This document shows positions 1-10,100 of a stretch of 51,245 nucleotides of DNA, piece by piece; positions within the stretch are counted from its first letter, which is position 1, and each line of letters opens with the position of its first letter. The translations under genes and the position numbers were made by a program. The notes below the pieces were generated by a model that worked only from the letters and a program-made list of their open reading frames with translations, was not told the DNA's origin and ran no database searches. The DNA is from Synergistaceae bacterium (GTDB taxonomy: Bacteria; Synergistota; Synergistia; Synergistales; Aminobacteriaceae): NCBI GenBank assembly GCA_009776565.1, contig WRNQ01000001.1, positions 1 through 51,245 on the forward strand, read 5' to 3'.

Positions 1-167
1 TTATATGTCCTCTTTATGATCTTCTTATATAATGAATGTTTAACGCTCATTTCGATCGCCACAACTATAGTCTTATCCATTCTGTCGCCTATGACCTTGC
101 CAATTCTTGTCTTTCTCAACGCGCGCCCTTTTTCATTTTCATTTTCATTTGGGATTCCGAGCTCCAT
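1..167 (-). CDS. rpsQ: 30S ribosomal protein S17, 3' end cut by the window edge
   Basis: Translating the minus strand from an ATG at 167 gives a protein with the S17 signature: [19 protein letters not shown] followed by a [12 protein letters not shown] segment. S17 is a primary 16S rRNA binder of the small subunit. An AAAGGAGG Shine-Dalgarno sits 9 bases before the ATG, which fixes the start. The first 16 residues include a short Asn-Glu repeat (NENENEK) not usual for S17, probably from GAAAAT slippage. It follows rpmC directly, as in the standard S10 operon. The C-terminus lies outside the window. Confidence 0.93.
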   Translation of the reverse strand, partial: MELGIPNENENEKGRALRKTRIGKVIGDRMDKTIVVAIEMSVKHSLYKKIIKRTY

Positions 168-190
168 TTAGTACAACCTCCTTTGCTCCA

Positions 191-400
191 TTATCTTAAC
201 TCAGTTTTGCCAAGTTCTCTTTCGCGAATAATTGTTTTGACTCTTGCAATCGCTCTTTTGACATCCTTAAGTCTCATGGGGTTATCAAGCTCGTTTGTCG
301 CGAGCTGAAACCTCAATTTAAACAATTCAGATTTGAGCTGGCTCAACTCCGTCTCCAACTCATGCTCTGTCATTTCTCTGATTTCACTGGCTTTCATCAT
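191..400 (-). CDS. rpmC: 50S ribosomal protein L29
   Basis: The 69-residue product has the normal L29 length and its pattern: an N-terminal KASEIREMTEHEL helix, a central KLRFQLATNELDNP segment and a C-terminal IARVKTIIRERE helix. L29 is a small alpha-helical protein of the large subunit near the exit tunnel. Two ATG codons stand in tandem (400 and 397), and either could start. It lies between rplP and rpsQ, the conserved operon order. Nothing unusual is seen. Confidence 0.96.
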   Translation of the reverse strand: MMKASEIREMTEHELETELSQLKSELFKLRFQLATNELDNPMRLKDVKRAIARVKTIIRERELGKTELR

Positions 401-463
401 TTACTTCACCTTCCATTTCATCCTAGTCGGTAACAACATCAGTTTTTCCTAATCAGAGTCGGT

Positions 464-1402
464 TTATGCTTCCTCTTTAGCGTCGGAGATGGCTTTCGTC
501 GTCTCTTCATCTCTCTTACCAGTAACGCCTTTTGTTGTCTCTTTAGGGGTGGCAACACTTTCTTTCTCCTTTGGAACGGCGGCAGCTTCAACCTTCTCCC
601 CAACCGGCGGAACAACAGCTTCAACCTTCTCCTCAACCGGTGGCACAACAGTTTCAACCTTCTCCCCAACTGGCGGCACAACAGCTTCAACCTTCTCTTT
701 TACTACCGGAACGGCAACCGCGCTCGCCTTTTCTTTCGGCGCCACAACAGCTTCGACCTTCTTCTCAACCGGCGCCGCAACAGCTTGCGCCTTCTTCTCA
801 ACCGGCGTCGCAACAGCTTCGACCTTCTCCACTATTGGCTTTGCAGCAGCTTCGACCTTCTCCTCCGCCGGAGCTGCAATCGCTTCCGTCGCCTCTACAT
901 CCTGATCAAATACAACTACCTCCGGCTCACTCTCCTGATCGGAGACAGCTCCCGCAACCCATTCCCTCAATTCGGCGTCTATTATTTTTTCCTCATCTTC
1001 ACGACCAATGATCTTGCACTTAATAGGGAGTTTGTGCATCGCGCGCTTCAGGGCTTCCTTTGCAGTCTCTTCCGAAACCCCGGCTATCTCAAACATAACC
1101 CTGCCCGGTTTCACTACGGCTACCCAGTACTCAGGCGATCCTTTCCCGCTGCCCATGCGCGTTTCCGCAGGCTTCTCGGTTACTGGCTTATGAGGGAAAA
1201 TCTTGATCCAGACCTTTCCGCCCCTCCTAATATAGCGGGTCATTGCAACACGGGCCGCCTCGATTTGATTTGACGTGATCCACGCGGGCTGCAACGCCAC
1301 AAGGCCAAAGTCGCCATAAGCTACTTTGTTGCCCCTTGACGCAATGCCTTTCATCTTGCCTCTTTGGACCTTCCTGCGCTTTACCCTCCTAGGCATTAAC
1401 AT
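464..1402 (-). CDS. rplP: 50S ribosomal protein L16 with a ~170-residue repetitive C-terminal tail
   Basis: Residues 1-140 are a normal L16 ([13 protein letters not shown] start, [54 protein letters not shown]). L16 helps form the aminoacyl-tRNA site region of the large subunit and usually ends near residue 140. Here the frame stays open for about 170 more residues made of degenerate units such as [19 protein letters not shown], rich in Ala, Val, Pro, Lys and Glu, ending in an Asp/Glu/Lys tail. The start at 1402 overlaps the end of rpsC by 14 bases, and an AAGGAGAG site lies in rpsC. An ATG at 1396 is an alternative. The tail is likely disordered or helical and exposed; its role is unknown. 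Confidence 0.95.
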   Translation of the reverse strand: MLMPRRVKRRKVQRGKMKGIASRGNKVAYGDFGLVALQPAWITSNQIEAARVAMTRYIRRGGKVWIKIFPHKPVTEKPAETRMGSGKGSPEYWVAVVKPGRVMFEIAGVSEETAKEALKRAMHKLPIKCKIIGREDEEKIIDAELREWVAGAVSDQESEPEVVVFDQDVEATEAIAAPAEEKVEAAAKPIVEKVEAVATPVEKKAQAVAAPVEKKVEAVVAPKEKASAVAVPVVKEKVEAVVPPVGEKVETVVPPVEEKVEAVVPPVGEKVEAAAVPKEKESVATPKETTKGVTGKRDEETTKAISDAKEEA

Positions 1403-2069
1403 TGCTACTCTCTCCTTCCGTCCTCGGTTGTTTTTTAACGGCAGGGAGCACCTCGCCTTTATATATCCAAACCTTCACTCCGAGTTTCCCATAAGTTGTG
1501 TTTGCTTCACAAAAGCCATAATCAATATCAGCCCTAAGCGTCTGCAACGGTATGGTACCCTCGTGATAATGCTCCGTTCTGGCTATTTCCGCTCCCCCCA
1601 GTCTCCCTGAAACAGAGGTTTTTATCCCTTTGGCATTTCTCTTCATAGACCTTGACATCGCCTGTTTCAACGCCCGCCTGAAAGAAATCCTTTTTTCAAG
1701 CTGCTGTGCGATGTTTTCTGCTACTATCTGCGCATCAAGATCGGGTTCTTTGATCTCCGTGATGTTAACAAGCACCGACTTGCCGGTAAGGGCGCCAACT
1801 TCCTTCTGAAGCAGATCTATCCCTGAACCGCCCTTGCCTATTACAAGCCCCGGCTTAGCTGTACTGACATTGATCTTGATCCTGTTTGCAGCCCGCTCTA
1901 TTTCAATCCGTGAAATACCGGCTATATACAGTTTCTTTTTGATAAACTCCCTTATTTTGATATCCTCAATCAAAAGGTCGCTGAACCCTTTCTTGTCGGA
2001 ATACCATTTCGTATCCCAGTCTTTGATAATGCCAACTCTCAATCCATGCGGATTAACCTTCTGCCCCAT
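1389..2069 (-). CDS. rpsC: 30S ribosomal protein S3
   Basis: The 226-residue protein begins [22 protein letters not shown] and carries the KH-domain loop [16 protein letters not shown] and the C-terminal [19 protein letters not shown] and [13 protein letters not shown] segments of S3. S3 sits at the mRNA entry site of the small subunit. Length and order (after rplV, before rplP) are standard. The end overlaps the rplP start, so the two genes are probably translationally coupled. Confidence 0.97.
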   Translation of the reverse strand: MGQKVNPHGLRVGIIKDWDTKWYSDKKGFSDLLIEDIKIREFIKKKLYIAGISRIEIERAANRIKINVSTAKPGLVIGKGGSGIDLLQKEVGALTGKSVLVNITEIKEPDLDAQIVAENIAQQLEKRISFRRALKQAMSRSMKRNAKGIKTSVSGRLGGAEIARTEHYHEGTIPLQTLRADIDYGFCEANTTYGKLGVKVWIYKGEVLPAVKKQPRTEGESSNVNA

Positions 2070-2090
2070 TCAATCAAACCTCCTTATTTA

Positions 2091-2573
2091 TTAATACTCA
2101 TCTCTCTCTTTGACAACTACCGTTATGTGGCTTGATCGTTTCAAAATCCTGTCAGCGCTCCCCCTGGCTCTGGGCATGAATCGCTTCATCGTCGTTCCTT
2201 GCGATGCGAATGCCTCCGCCACATAAAGGGCGTCAGAATCAAGCCCGTTGTTGTTGACAGCGTTTGCCTCGGCGGATTTCAGCAACTTAAAAAGCGTTGA
2301 GCTTGCCGCTTTCGGGGTGTTTTTCACAATGGCGAACGCCTCCTGTATGCTCTTGCCCTTAATCAGGTCACATAAGAGCTTGACCTTACCTGATGATACC
2401 CTCACATTTTTGAGCGACGCCCTGCCTTCATCCTGTCCGATCCCCAAGACTTTTCTTTCTTTCTTGGTGAGTATTATTGGTTTTTTATTCTTTCTGTGTT
2501 CTTTGGAATATGTTTCCATCAAACTTTCTTTGTTTTTTAAGAGTTCGTCTTTTGACATTACTTTTCTTTCCAA
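2091..2573 (-). CDS. rplV: 50S ribosomal protein L22 with N-terminal extension
   Basis: Residues 51-160 are a complete L22 ([20 protein letters not shown], the long hairpin region, then [23 protein letters not shown]). L22 lines the exit tunnel and is usually about 110 residues. Here about 50 extra residues, Lys/Glu-rich and predicted helical ([20 protein letters not shown]), precede it. The frame starts with TTG at 2573, nine bases after GGGAGGG; an ATG at 2558 is possible. The extension cannot easily be read as a separate gene because it is in frame without a stop. Confidence 0.95.
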   Translation of the reverse strand: MERKVMSKDELLKNKESLMETYSKEHRKNKKPIILTKKERKVLGIGQDEGRASLKNVRVSSGKVKLLCDLIKGKSIQEAFAIVKNTPKAASSTLFKLLKSAEANAVNNNGLDSDALYVAEAFASQGTTMKRFMPRARGSADRILKRSSHITVVVKERDEY

Positions 2574-2616
2574 AAGCGTGATCCCTCCCTTATCTGTATA
2601 ACTTACAACACCCTAA

Positions 2617-2872
2617 TCTATCTAACCTGCGATCAAACCGGCCACCTGACCTGCGACCAGACCGGCTACCTGACCTGTGACCAAACCGGCTATCTTACTG
2701 CGATCAAACCGGCTACCTGACCTGTGACCAAACCGGCTACCTGACCTGTGACCAAACCGGCTATCTTACTGCGATCAAACCGACCACCTGACCTGTGACC
2801 AAACCGGCTTTCTTACTGCGACCTAACCGGCTACCTGACCTGCGACCAAACCGGCTACCTGACCTGCGACGA
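2617..2872. repeat. 24-bp tandem repeat between rpsS and rplV
   Basis: About eleven copies of a 23-24 bp unit of the form CTACCTGACCTGTGACCAAA plus CCGG, with variants CTATCTTACTGCGATCAAA. The array fills the rpsS-rplV gap and its right end supplies the last codons and the stop of rpsS (the TCGCAGGTCAGGTAG end). A minisatellite inside a core ribosomal operon is unusual, because transcripts of all downstream genes must pass it. Confidence 0.9.
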
Positions 2873-3136
2873 TTTCTCGGTGCGTCCGTGCCCTCTGTAT
2901 GTCCTTGTAGGAGAAAATTCTCCAAGTTTATGACCGACCATCTCCTCCGTTATATAAACCGGCACATGCTTCCTGCCGTCATGCACCGCAATAGTATGGC
3001 CAACCATTTGCGGGAATATTGTTGAAGCCCTGGACCAGGTTTTCAAAACAGATTTCTTATTACTCGCGTTCATCTCCAGTACTCGTTTCATCAGGCTCTC
3101 TTCGACAAATGGTCCTTTTTTCAATGATCTGCTCAT
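2855..3136 (-). CDS. rpsS: 30S ribosomal protein S19
   Basis: The 93-residue product starts [19 protein letters not shown] and contains [20 protein letters not shown] and [16 protein letters not shown], all diagnostic of S19. S19 binds the 16S rRNA head with S13. Length is normal. The last residues (EKSSQVR) are encoded by the edge of the 24-bp tandem repeat, so the C-terminus has been shaped by the array. The start at 3136 matches the family N-terminus. Confidence 0.96.
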   Translation of the reverse strand: MSRSLKKGPFVEESLMKRVLEMNASNKKSVLKTWSRASTIFPQMVGHTIAVHDGRKHVPVYITEEMVGHKLGEFSPTRTYRGHGRTEKSSQVR

Positions 3137-3159
3137 GGTATGTGCGGCTTCCCCCTTTA

Positions 3160-3254
3160 TTTATTTCTTAATCTCTTTACACTTTTTCCTGAATTTCTTT
3201 ACACTTTTATTCTTGATCTCTTTACACTTTTATTCTTTATTTCTTTATTTCTTT
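3160..3254. repeat. Degenerate CTTTACACTTTTATTCTT repeats between rplB and rpsS
   Basis: About four units of 22-25 bp based on CTCTTTACACTTTTATTCTT fill the rplB-rpsS gap; the last copies shrink to TATTTCTTTATTTCTTTAC next to the rplB stop. It shares no sequence with the 24-bp array 250 bp away, so the two arose separately. Confidence 0.8.
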
Positions 3255-4086
3255 ACTTCTGATTGCGCTTTTTCACTATGAACTTATCAGTCGGGTTCTT
3301 CTTCTTCCTCGTTTTGTAACCCAGCGTAGGCCTTCCCCACGGAGTAACTGGTCCCGGACGGCCAATCGGGGATTTCCCTTCGCCGCCGCCATGAGGGTGG
3401 TCAACCGGATTCATAACGACGCCGCGTACTTTAGGCCTTCGGCCCATCCAACGCATGCGGCCCGCTTTGCCGATCTTCAAGTTCTCATTTTCGATATTGC
3501 TGACCTGTCCAATCGAGGCCTTACATGTTACCAACACCAGCCTGACTTCTCCGGATGGAAGCCTAATTGACGCGTATTTGCCTTCTTTTGCCATAAGTTG
3601 TGCAGAGCTTCCCGCAGATCTCACAATCTGTGCGCCGGCGCCGGGTTTGAGCTCTATATTGTGTATAACGGTTCCAACAGGAATATTCTCAATTGCCAAA
3701 CAGTTACCGGGTTTAATGTCCGAGTTCGGTCCCGAAACGACGAAATCACCGACCTTCAAACCTACGGGAGCAATGATATAGCTCTTGGCGCCGTCTACAT
3801 AATAAAGTAACGCAATGTAAGCCGATCTGTTCGGATCATATTCAATCGCCGCCACCCTTGCCTTGACGCCGTCTTTATTCCTCTTGAAGTCGATAATCCT
3901 GTATTTTCTCTGTGCTCCGCCGCCCCTGTGCCTGACGGTGATCCTGCCGTATGAATTTCTGCCGCCTTTTCTTTTCATAGGCTCAAGCAGGGCCTTCTCC
4001 GGTTTTTTCTTTGTCAGATCGCTGAAATCGGCAGTCGTCATATGCCTTCTGGAAGGCGTCATAGGCCGATAAGTTTTTACAGCCAT
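3253..4086 (-). CDS. rplB: 50S ribosomal protein L2
   Basis: The 277-residue protein has the full L2 sequence, starting [21 protein letters not shown] and containing [40 protein letters not shown] and the conserved [19 protein letters not shown] loop that carries the peptidyl-transferase-associated His. L2 is needed for subunit joining and peptidyl transfer. Length is standard, and it sits between rplW and rpsS as expected. Confidence 0.98.
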   Translation of the reverse strand: MAVKTYRPMTPSRRHMTTADFSDLTKKKPEKALLEPMKRKGGRNSYGRITVRHRGGGAQRKYRIIDFKRNKDGVKARVAAIEYDPNRSAYIALLYYVDGAKSYIIAPVGLKVGDFVVSGPNSDIKPGNCLAIENIPVGTVIHNIELKPGAGAQIVRSAGSSAQLMAKEGKYASIRLPSGEVRLVLVTCKASIGQVSNIENENLKIGKAGRMRWMGRRPKVRGVVMNPVDHPHGGGEGKSPIGRPGPVTPWGRPTLGYKTRKKKNPTDKFIVKKRNQK

Positions 4087-4194
4087 TTTTTCTTCACTCC
4101 TTTTTCTTCAATACACCGTACGTTACGGTTCCCGGACATCACGCCGCTTGAACTGGAATCGGCGCCATGGCGTGAATAGTAACCACCGTGCTGC

Positions 4195-4548
4195 TTACTG
4201 CACGAATCCAAATTCCTCAATACCGGTTTTGTACTTTTTGTTCGTGCTTACAGTTTTTCCATCTTTAATGAGATATGTCTCCGCTTTAGGGTCCGTATCT
4301 ATCTTGACAATTGCCTTTTTCCAGTCCGCTCTGGGTCCAATGCTATACCCCTGCCTTTTTACCTTGCCTTCATAGTTTATAGTATTGACTTTCAGGACCT
4401 TAACATTAAAAAGTTTTTCCACGGCAATCCTCACCTGAGTCTTTGTCGCTTTCTTATAAACCACAAAGGTATACTTTCCGCTCAAAACCTCTTCACTGCT
4501 CTTCTCCGTTATTAACGGGCGAATGATTATATCTTCGGGGCTCATCAC
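4195..4548 (-). CDS. rplW: 50S ribosomal protein L23
   Basis: The 117-residue product has the L23 pattern: IIIRPLITEKSSE near the N-terminus, YTFVVYKKATKTQVRIAVEK and VKVLKVNTINYEGK. L23 sits at the tunnel exit and docks trigger factor and SRP. It is slightly longer than usual at the C-terminus (about 20 residues, ending IEEFGFVQ). A GTG at 4548 overlaps the rplD stop by one base (TAGTG) with an ATG one codon later, so coupling to rplD is likely. Confidence 0.95.
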   Translation of the reverse strand: MMSPEDIIIRPLITEKSSEEVLSGKYTFVVYKKATKTQVRIAVEKLFNVKVLKVNTINYEGKVKRQGYSIGPRADWKKAIVKIDTDPKAETYLIKDGKTVSTNKKYKTGIEEFGFVQ

Positions 4549-5174
4549 TATACGTACACCTCCTCTATACTGTCCACCGCTTCCTTTGTGACAATGAACT
4601 TGTCATGCCTTAGTATGTCATATACATTGAGCGTGTTCACCAGCGTCGTTTTGACCCCGGGTATGTTTCTCGCGGACTTCTGAATATTTTCATCCCTGCC
4701 GCTCAGTACAACCAGAACGGAGTCTTCGCTCACATTGAGATTCTTTAATATTCCGATCATTTTCTTAGTTTTGATTTCATCCAGCGCAAGCTTATCTAAA
4801 ACCATTATATTGTTATCCGCCGCCTTTGTTGAAAGGGCGGATTTCATCGCAAGCCTTCTCACTTTCTTGGGAACAGTGTACCTATAGGACCTCGGTTTTG
4901 GTCCCAATACGATTCCGCCCTTTATCCACTGAGCGGATCGTTTACTTCCGTGTCTGGCGCGTCCTGTGCCTTTCTGCCTGTAAGGTTTTTTCCCTCCGCC
5001 GCTCACTTCACTTTTGGTTTTCGTGGATTGTGTTCCCTGCCTTTTGTTTGCCAGCTGGTTATGAACAACTATATGCAGCACCGACTCATTGATCTCGACT
5101 CCAAAAATGCTGTCGTCAAGCTCGATTTCTCCGACAACTGTTCCTTCCATATCGTATAAGTCTAACTTTGGCAT
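4548..5174 (-). CDS. rplD: 50S ribosomal protein L4
   Basis: The 208-residue protein has the L4 loop GGGKKPYRQKGTGRARHG followed by WIKGGIVLGPKPRSY, and the C-terminal globular part with a VVLSGRDENIQKSARNIPGV segment. L4 is an early assembly protein and, in enterobacteria, also a repressor of this operon; no such control can be claimed here. Length and position between rplC and rplW are standard. Confidence 0.97.
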   Translation of the reverse strand: MPKLDLYDMEGTVVGEIELDDSIFGVEINESVLHIVVHNQLANKRQGTQSTKTKSEVSGGGKKPYRQKGTGRARHGSKRSAQWIKGGIVLGPKPRSYRYTVPKKVRRLAMKSALSTKAADNNIMVLDKLALDEIKTKKMIGILKNLNVSEDSVLVVLSGRDENIQKSARNIPGVKTTLVNTLNVYDILRHDKFIVTKEAVDSIEEVYV

Positions 5175-5200
5175 TATCGTCTGCTCCTCCTCTCGTTCGG

Positions 5201-5836
5201 TTATGCGTTCTTCACCGTGTCTTTGATGGTTAAAATCGTACCCTTAGGTCCCGGGACAGCGCCTCTGATGAGCATCAGATCCCTCTCCGGGTCGACTCTG
5301 ACAACAGAGAGGTTCTGGATAGTGACCCTCTCTCCCCCCATATGCCCAGGCATTTTCTTTCCTTTAAATATGCGCCCGGGATAAGAATTGGCGCCCATCG
5401 AGCCGATGCCCCTGTGAAACTTGGATCCGTGCGAGACTCTGCCTATGGATTGGCCATGCCTCTTGATCGCCCCCTGGAAGCCTTTCCCTTTTGAAATGCC
5501 GCTGACATCAACCATATCACCATCAGAAAACATTTTGCTGACATTGATAACCTGGCCAACTTCGAATCCTCCTGTATCTTCTGTCCGGAACTCCCTTATA
5601 AACTTGAGGGGAGATACGCCAACCTTTTTAAACTCACCCATTTTGGGTTTGCTAACCTTTTTTTCCGGGATTTCCGAAAACCCCAGTTTTAGCGCAGAGT
5701 ATCCGTCGTCTTCCTCCGTCTTTTTTTGGATAACTGTGCACGGGCCTGCTTTCAGCACCGTAACCGGAATGGCGAGCCCCGTTTCGTCAAATATCTGCGT
5801 CATCCCTATTTTCTCAGCCAGAATAAACTTCTTCAA
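5201..5836 (-). CDS. rplC: 50S ribosomal protein L3
   Basis: The 211-residue protein starts MKKFILAEKIGMTQIFDETG and contains the conserved GKGFQGAIKRHGQSIGRVSH and PGRIFKGKKMPGHMGGERVT segments of L3. L3 nucleates 50S assembly near the peptidyl-transferase centre. Length is normal. It is separated from rpsJ by an unusually long 330-bp gap. Confidence 0.97.
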   Translation of the reverse strand: MKKFILAEKIGMTQIFDETGLAIPVTVLKAGPCTVIQKKTEEDDGYSALKLGFSEIPEKKVSKPKMGEFKKVGVSPLKFIREFRTEDTGGFEVGQVINVSKMFSDGDMVDVSGISKGKGFQGAIKRHGQSIGRVSHGSKFHRGIGSMGANSYPGRIFKGKKMPGHMGGERVTIQNLSVVRVDPERDLMLIRGAVPGPKGTILTIKDTVKNA

Positions 5837-6168
5837 GTTAGTAAGTCCTCCTTATTGTGGTTATTGGTCCTCCCGGCGAATTTAGGTCCCGGCGCTTTGG
5901 TTTGGCTTCTCTCTCACTCCAAAACACGCTGTTTCCCGTCCTCCGAAAGTACATGACCTATACATCTTCCTTAAATCCTGCTCATACCGCCGCGCTCAAG
6001 CATAATACTCCTTATTCGAGCTCTGTGCTCTACGCCGCTTGCCCACTATACTCCCCATTCGAGTTCTGCTCTCCTTGCCCGAACAATTTACTCAACAATT
6101 GAGAATCGTGACGGGCATAATGAGGGCTGTAAGCGTCAATATACTATTGCCAGAGCTTTTTGTTCAAG
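5837..6168. other. Long rpsJ-rplC gap, no gene seen
   Basis: No coding frame with a ribosome-binding site was found. The gap includes a weak direct repeat: an ATTCGAGCTCTGTGCTCT...GCTTGCCC segment near 6016 and an ATTCGAGTTCTGCTCT...CTTGCCC segment near 6058. In most relatives these two genes are separated by a few tens of bases. It may hold an internal promoter or RNA structure, but I could not identify one. Confidence 0.5.
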
Positions 6169-6480
6169 TTACAGGTTTATCTTTACGTCCACTCCTGCCG
6201 GCAAGTCGAGTCTCATAAGCGCATCCACGGTCTTTGGCGTGGGAAGAAGGATATCGATTATCCTTTTATGCGTTCTCATCTCAAACTGCTCCCTTGAATC
6301 CTTGTACTTGTGCGGCGCCCTCAAAATCGTAATGATCTCTTTTTCCGTCGGCATCGGAATTGGCCCCGACACTTTAGCGCCCGTTCTCTTTGCAGTGTCG
6401 ACGATTTTCTCCGCCGATTGATCTAATATCTGATGATCAAACGCTTTCAGGCGGATTCTAATTCTTTGCTTTTCTGTCAT
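6169..6480 (-). CDS. rpsJ: 30S ribosomal protein S10
   Basis: From the ATG at 6480 the 103-residue product is a complete S10: [48 protein letters not shown] and a C-terminal [19 protein letters not shown]10 is part of the small subunit and, as NusE, of the antitermination complex. The GGGAGG site 8 bases upstream fixes this start. The frame is open further upstream, but that extension (to 6594) has no S10 counterpart and is leader RNA. Confidence 0.97.
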   Translation of the reverse strand: MTEKQRIRIRLKAFDHQILDQSAEKIVDTAKRTGAKVSGPIPMPTEKEIITILRAPHKYKDSREQFEMRTHKRIIDILLPTPKTVDALMRLDLPAGVDVKINL

Positions 6481-6861
6481 TACACAACCTCCCAGTTTTA
6501 AACGTTGTTGTTTCAAGGGATTCCGGGTTTTTTTATACACTATGCCGGGTGTGCCATGTCTCCGATTAATAAAACCCAGGGATAAAACGGCCAAAAAAAC
6601 CGACTTTTATTCTGGGCTGTACCTGCATTACCAAATATAGAATATATTAAATACAACTATAATAGCAATAGCACAGAGTGACCTGCCGCCCGGTTTCTTG
6701 AATCGGACATTCTCCATCAGAGTTCCCCGCATCTGGCGCCACACAAACTCCATCCAACCCGAATCTGTGTTACGCTGACCCGTTTCACTCGGGCCCCGGC
6801 TCAACCTTAACGGCATCCGCTCTGCGGCAACATCCAACTTCATCGTCTGTCACGTCACAAC
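6481..6861 (-). other. ~380-nt S10-operon leader
   Basis: If transcription starts about 7 bases after the -10 at 6869, the mRNA has a leader of roughly 380 bases before rpsJ. The leader contains an open frame of 71 codons (6628-6843) with a hydrophobic C-terminus and no family I recognise, plus a direct repeat of CCCGG flanking an A-run near 6530-6555. A leader this long often carries feedback control in ribosomal operons, but no known element can be assigned here. Confidence 0.5.
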
Positions 6862-6868
6862 AGGAAAT

Positions 6869-6897
6869 ATTATATTTTATTCCGTGCCACATTGCAA
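6869..6897 (-). promoter_or_regulatory. Promoter of the S10 operon
   Basis: On the minus strand TTGCAA (6897-6892) and TATAAT (6874-6869) are separated by exactly 17 bases, a near-consensus vegetative promoter. It lies upstream of the first gene of the operon, and no other strong candidate was seen in the gap. Confidence 0.75.
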
Positions 6898-6914
6898 GAG
6901 TTTTTTTATTTTTT

Positions 6915-7015
6915 TCCCTATATGTTTATTATGGTTAATTATGGTATATTATGGTTTATTTTGGTTAATTATGGTATATTATGGATTTTTATGGTTTTTA
7001 TGGTTTTTGTTTTTT
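6915..7015. repeat. AT-rich ATGGTTAATTATGGTATATT repeat
   Basis: Tandem 10-bp-phased units (ATGGTTAATT, ATGGTATATT, ATGGTTTATT, ATGGTTTTT) occupy about 100 bp immediately upstream of the S10 promoter. The composition resembles an upstream A/T element, but the regular unit marks it as another slippage repeat. Confidence 0.75.
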
Positions 7016-7063
7016 CCTCTATGCCTTGATGATATCTTCAGATACATTATTTCGGCATGATCT

Positions 7064-7112
7064 GCGCGGCCAGTCCTCATGGCTGTGTTGCCACCATGAG
7101 GACTGGCCGCGC
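7064..7112. terminator. Perfect 19-bp inverted repeat downstream of the glycoside hydrolase
   Basis: GCGCGGCCAGTCCTCATGG (7064-7082) is the exact reverse complement of 7094-7112, with an 11-base loop. It lies 78 bases past the hydrolase stop and before the S10 promoter region. No U-run follows on either strand, so this is either a bidirectional intrinsic terminator of atypical form or a transcript-end stabiliser. Confidence 0.65.
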
Positions 7113-7189
7113 GTAATACTGTTTATTGCCTGTTGCTTATAACTGTAATGCTTATAGCCAGGTCATTGCTATAGATTGCTATAGATTTG

Positions 7190-10100
7190 CTATAGATCGT
7201 ATGAATCACAGTAGTTTGCGATTACTTCGATCATGTCGGCAAGGTCGACCCTGCCGTTGCGAGCCACGTCACAGTCTTTAGCCGAGGCGATGTCAAATTT
7301 CACATCTTCCCAATCCGTTTCCAGGTCATTTGCAAGATAGTAGTAAACCACTATAGCAAGATCGAGTTCATCTATCTTACCGTCATGGTTCAGATCGTAC
7401 TTGGAATACACAGGCGCTTTTGGCACAATGGAAGTCACCGCTTCAGTCGTCCTGATAAAGGCCGGCATGGCGCCGGAGAATCCGTTCACATCACCCGTGA
7501 CCGCGAAGTCGGTGAGCGTGACCGTTGTGTCGCCCAACAAATCGAGCGCCACTCCGCTTATCTTCAAGACGTCCAACGGGCCTTCGACATTGGTAAAGCC
7601 GGGACAATACAATTTCACGGTTCCTTTCCACAGTTGACTCCCCACGTACTCCCATGAAAGTGGTTCCAATATCGAGAAGCCATTTAGCGGGGTAGCGCCG
7701 GTAAGATCCAGATACCTGCTGTCAGCTGTGACACTCAGTGTTACAACGCCCACGCCATTAGCGTTGCTCAGAGAGACAGTGTAAGACGCCGGGGAATTAA
7801 CAGGCGCCGTTGCTTCGTCCGCGCGAATGTCTGCAAAGACTGTGTTAAACGGTATACTCTGCTCCACGTAGGGGACAATTACGGCTTGACTGGGCCCGTA
7901 GGGACGAATGACCCTTTCATAGCCCCACCAACTGCTCGTTGCCCCTGAAGTGTTCATAACATTGACTAAACTTGAGCTGTAGTCGATAACGATTGTGTTC
8001 TCACCATCCGCCAGATACGCGCCAATATCGACGATGGGCTTGGTAAAGCTGACGCCGCCCGAATAGATGTCTTTATTCACGACAGGCTGACCGTCGATTG
8101 TGCCGCTGACTGTCCTATTGGCTTTGGTCGGATTTTGGCTGATATCCCCGCCTACCTTTACACCGTTGATCCAAACCTTCATGGTATCAAACAGTGTGTC
8201 TCCGAAATTCAGGTAAGCTCCATCGGCGCTGCTAGCATCCCAATTAAATGTTGCTTCATAATAACCAGTGCCGGATACTCTGGATCCAACTGTAGCGGAA
8301 TAGCCATTTTCAGCCGTTATATTATTCCAAGTTGTTAGTTTGGGCAGATGTACATTGATTGGAGTCTTTACTGTGGGAGTTTTGCTTTCAGTCGTCGACG
8401 TGCCCAGTAGAACCTCAGTTCGCGTCAGAGCCCCTAACGCGCCTGCCGTCCATGACGTGACGGTTACATCCCAATCGGTAATATCATAGGGAGCGGGCGC
8501 CGTTACTGATTTTTTCAGAGACGCGCCGTTGTTCAGGGTAGTGATAATGTCCCCGCTTGATGTGGCGCGAGCGACCAAACCATCCTGTGTGGCGTATGCT
8601 GACTCAGCGTTCGTGGATACAATATGGAGGCGTTCGTTATCCGCGATCTCAAAAGCAAACAGGGCAATGTTATCGTAGTCGAGGTCGATCGGGAATATTG
8701 TCCGGCCATTCTCATAGCGGTAGTTGGCCAGTTGGGTCGACTTGCCGGACCAAGCGTCGATGGAATAGGGAATGAACTCGCCGTCTATACTGATTTCGGT
8801 TTTGATATTTGTGCCGTGGTCCAAGGTTACGATTTCGTCTCTGTGGCTTTTAAAGTGATAGTTGTTAGGGCAGTAGTTCCAGGCATACAGATATCTATTG
8901 CCGTTCTCGTCGACGCGGCTCTGTGTGAGCAGCTGCCTGTTGGGCTCCACGAATCCCGTGTAGGGATACACGCCCAGCTCTTGCAGCTTCTCCATGACCT
9001 CGTCTTCATACGCGCCGGCTTCCGGCTTGAAATAATCGAATCCCGGGGAGTCTTTGATAGCCGCCGTTCTGACGTTGGGTAGCGTTTTCATTTCAGCCAT
9101 AATCGCCGCCAGGTCGGCTGTCTTGTCGTCGCTAAACGTAGTGTCTTGGGCAGCGCCGTCCACGATTACTACAGGCAGCCCCTTCTTGGCTAGCTCAAGG
9201 ATATTTTTGGCCGCTGCCAGATCGAGCCATCTCTGGTAAAGTACAAGAGCTTTGTATCCGGCTTGCTCGATGGTCTTTGTGGCTTCGTCAAAATACACGC
9301 CGTCAGCCGTCAGGAATTTTGGGCTGAAGTAGTCGTATGTATAGCCGTTGTCCTGTAACTCGGTTGAGCGGTAATAGATGCCCTGATGCGCGAACTGCCA
9401 GTTCATTCCCTGAATATTGCCCGGAACACTGTTTCCAGACCTTTCTCCGCCGAACCGTATACCCTGGAACCAACTGTTATGGACAAAGCCGACGTCTGTG
9501 CGGGATCTGCCCGTTTGCATCAGTTGCTGGACGCGTCCAAGGTGCGCGTTGAATTCGTCATAGTCCCTGGCGTTCGGATTACGGTTGCTCATCCTGTTGA
9601 AGCCGCTGCCGCCATGGGTAGCTCCCGGCCATGGGGTGACATTTCCGTAACCATATTCCGCGCCCCAGATGTGCCAGATCGTGCGCTGTCCGCCGGCGGC
9701 ATAGTAGGAATAGGCGTCTCGTAATTGCAACTGGATCGGTTGCTGATTGTACCCTATTTGAGTGCCGCCCTCTTGGGAAAGGACTTTGTTCTGCAGCTTT
9801 GCGCCTCCCGACCAAAGCCGGTAAATATCAACCTGGTGGTATTGGTTATAGCTTTCGGCCTCGGGATAGTCAACTCCCATGATCGGCTCGGAAATCTCAA
9901 ATGGCCTTCCATAGGTGATCTGAGCGCGGGTCTTGATGCCGACGGAGTTCAACCACTCTTTTAGGGGAATCAGCATTTCCGATATATATTTATCAGTCAG
10001 GAAACTCTGGTAATCGTTGACTATTTTTTCTGTTAGAGCGAGGTTATCAGTTAATTCATGGAAGCCTCTCTGCTCATAATAGGGAGTTCTTACCAAGTTA

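Noticed and set aside
439..1273. Several plus- and minus-strand frames over the rplP tail (Thr/Ser/Ala-rich, Leu/Arg-rich)
   Set aside because: They are other frames of the repetitive L16 tail.
6628..6843. 71-codon frame in the S10 leader as a gene
   Set aside because: No ribosome site of note and no recognised family; listed only as part of the leader.
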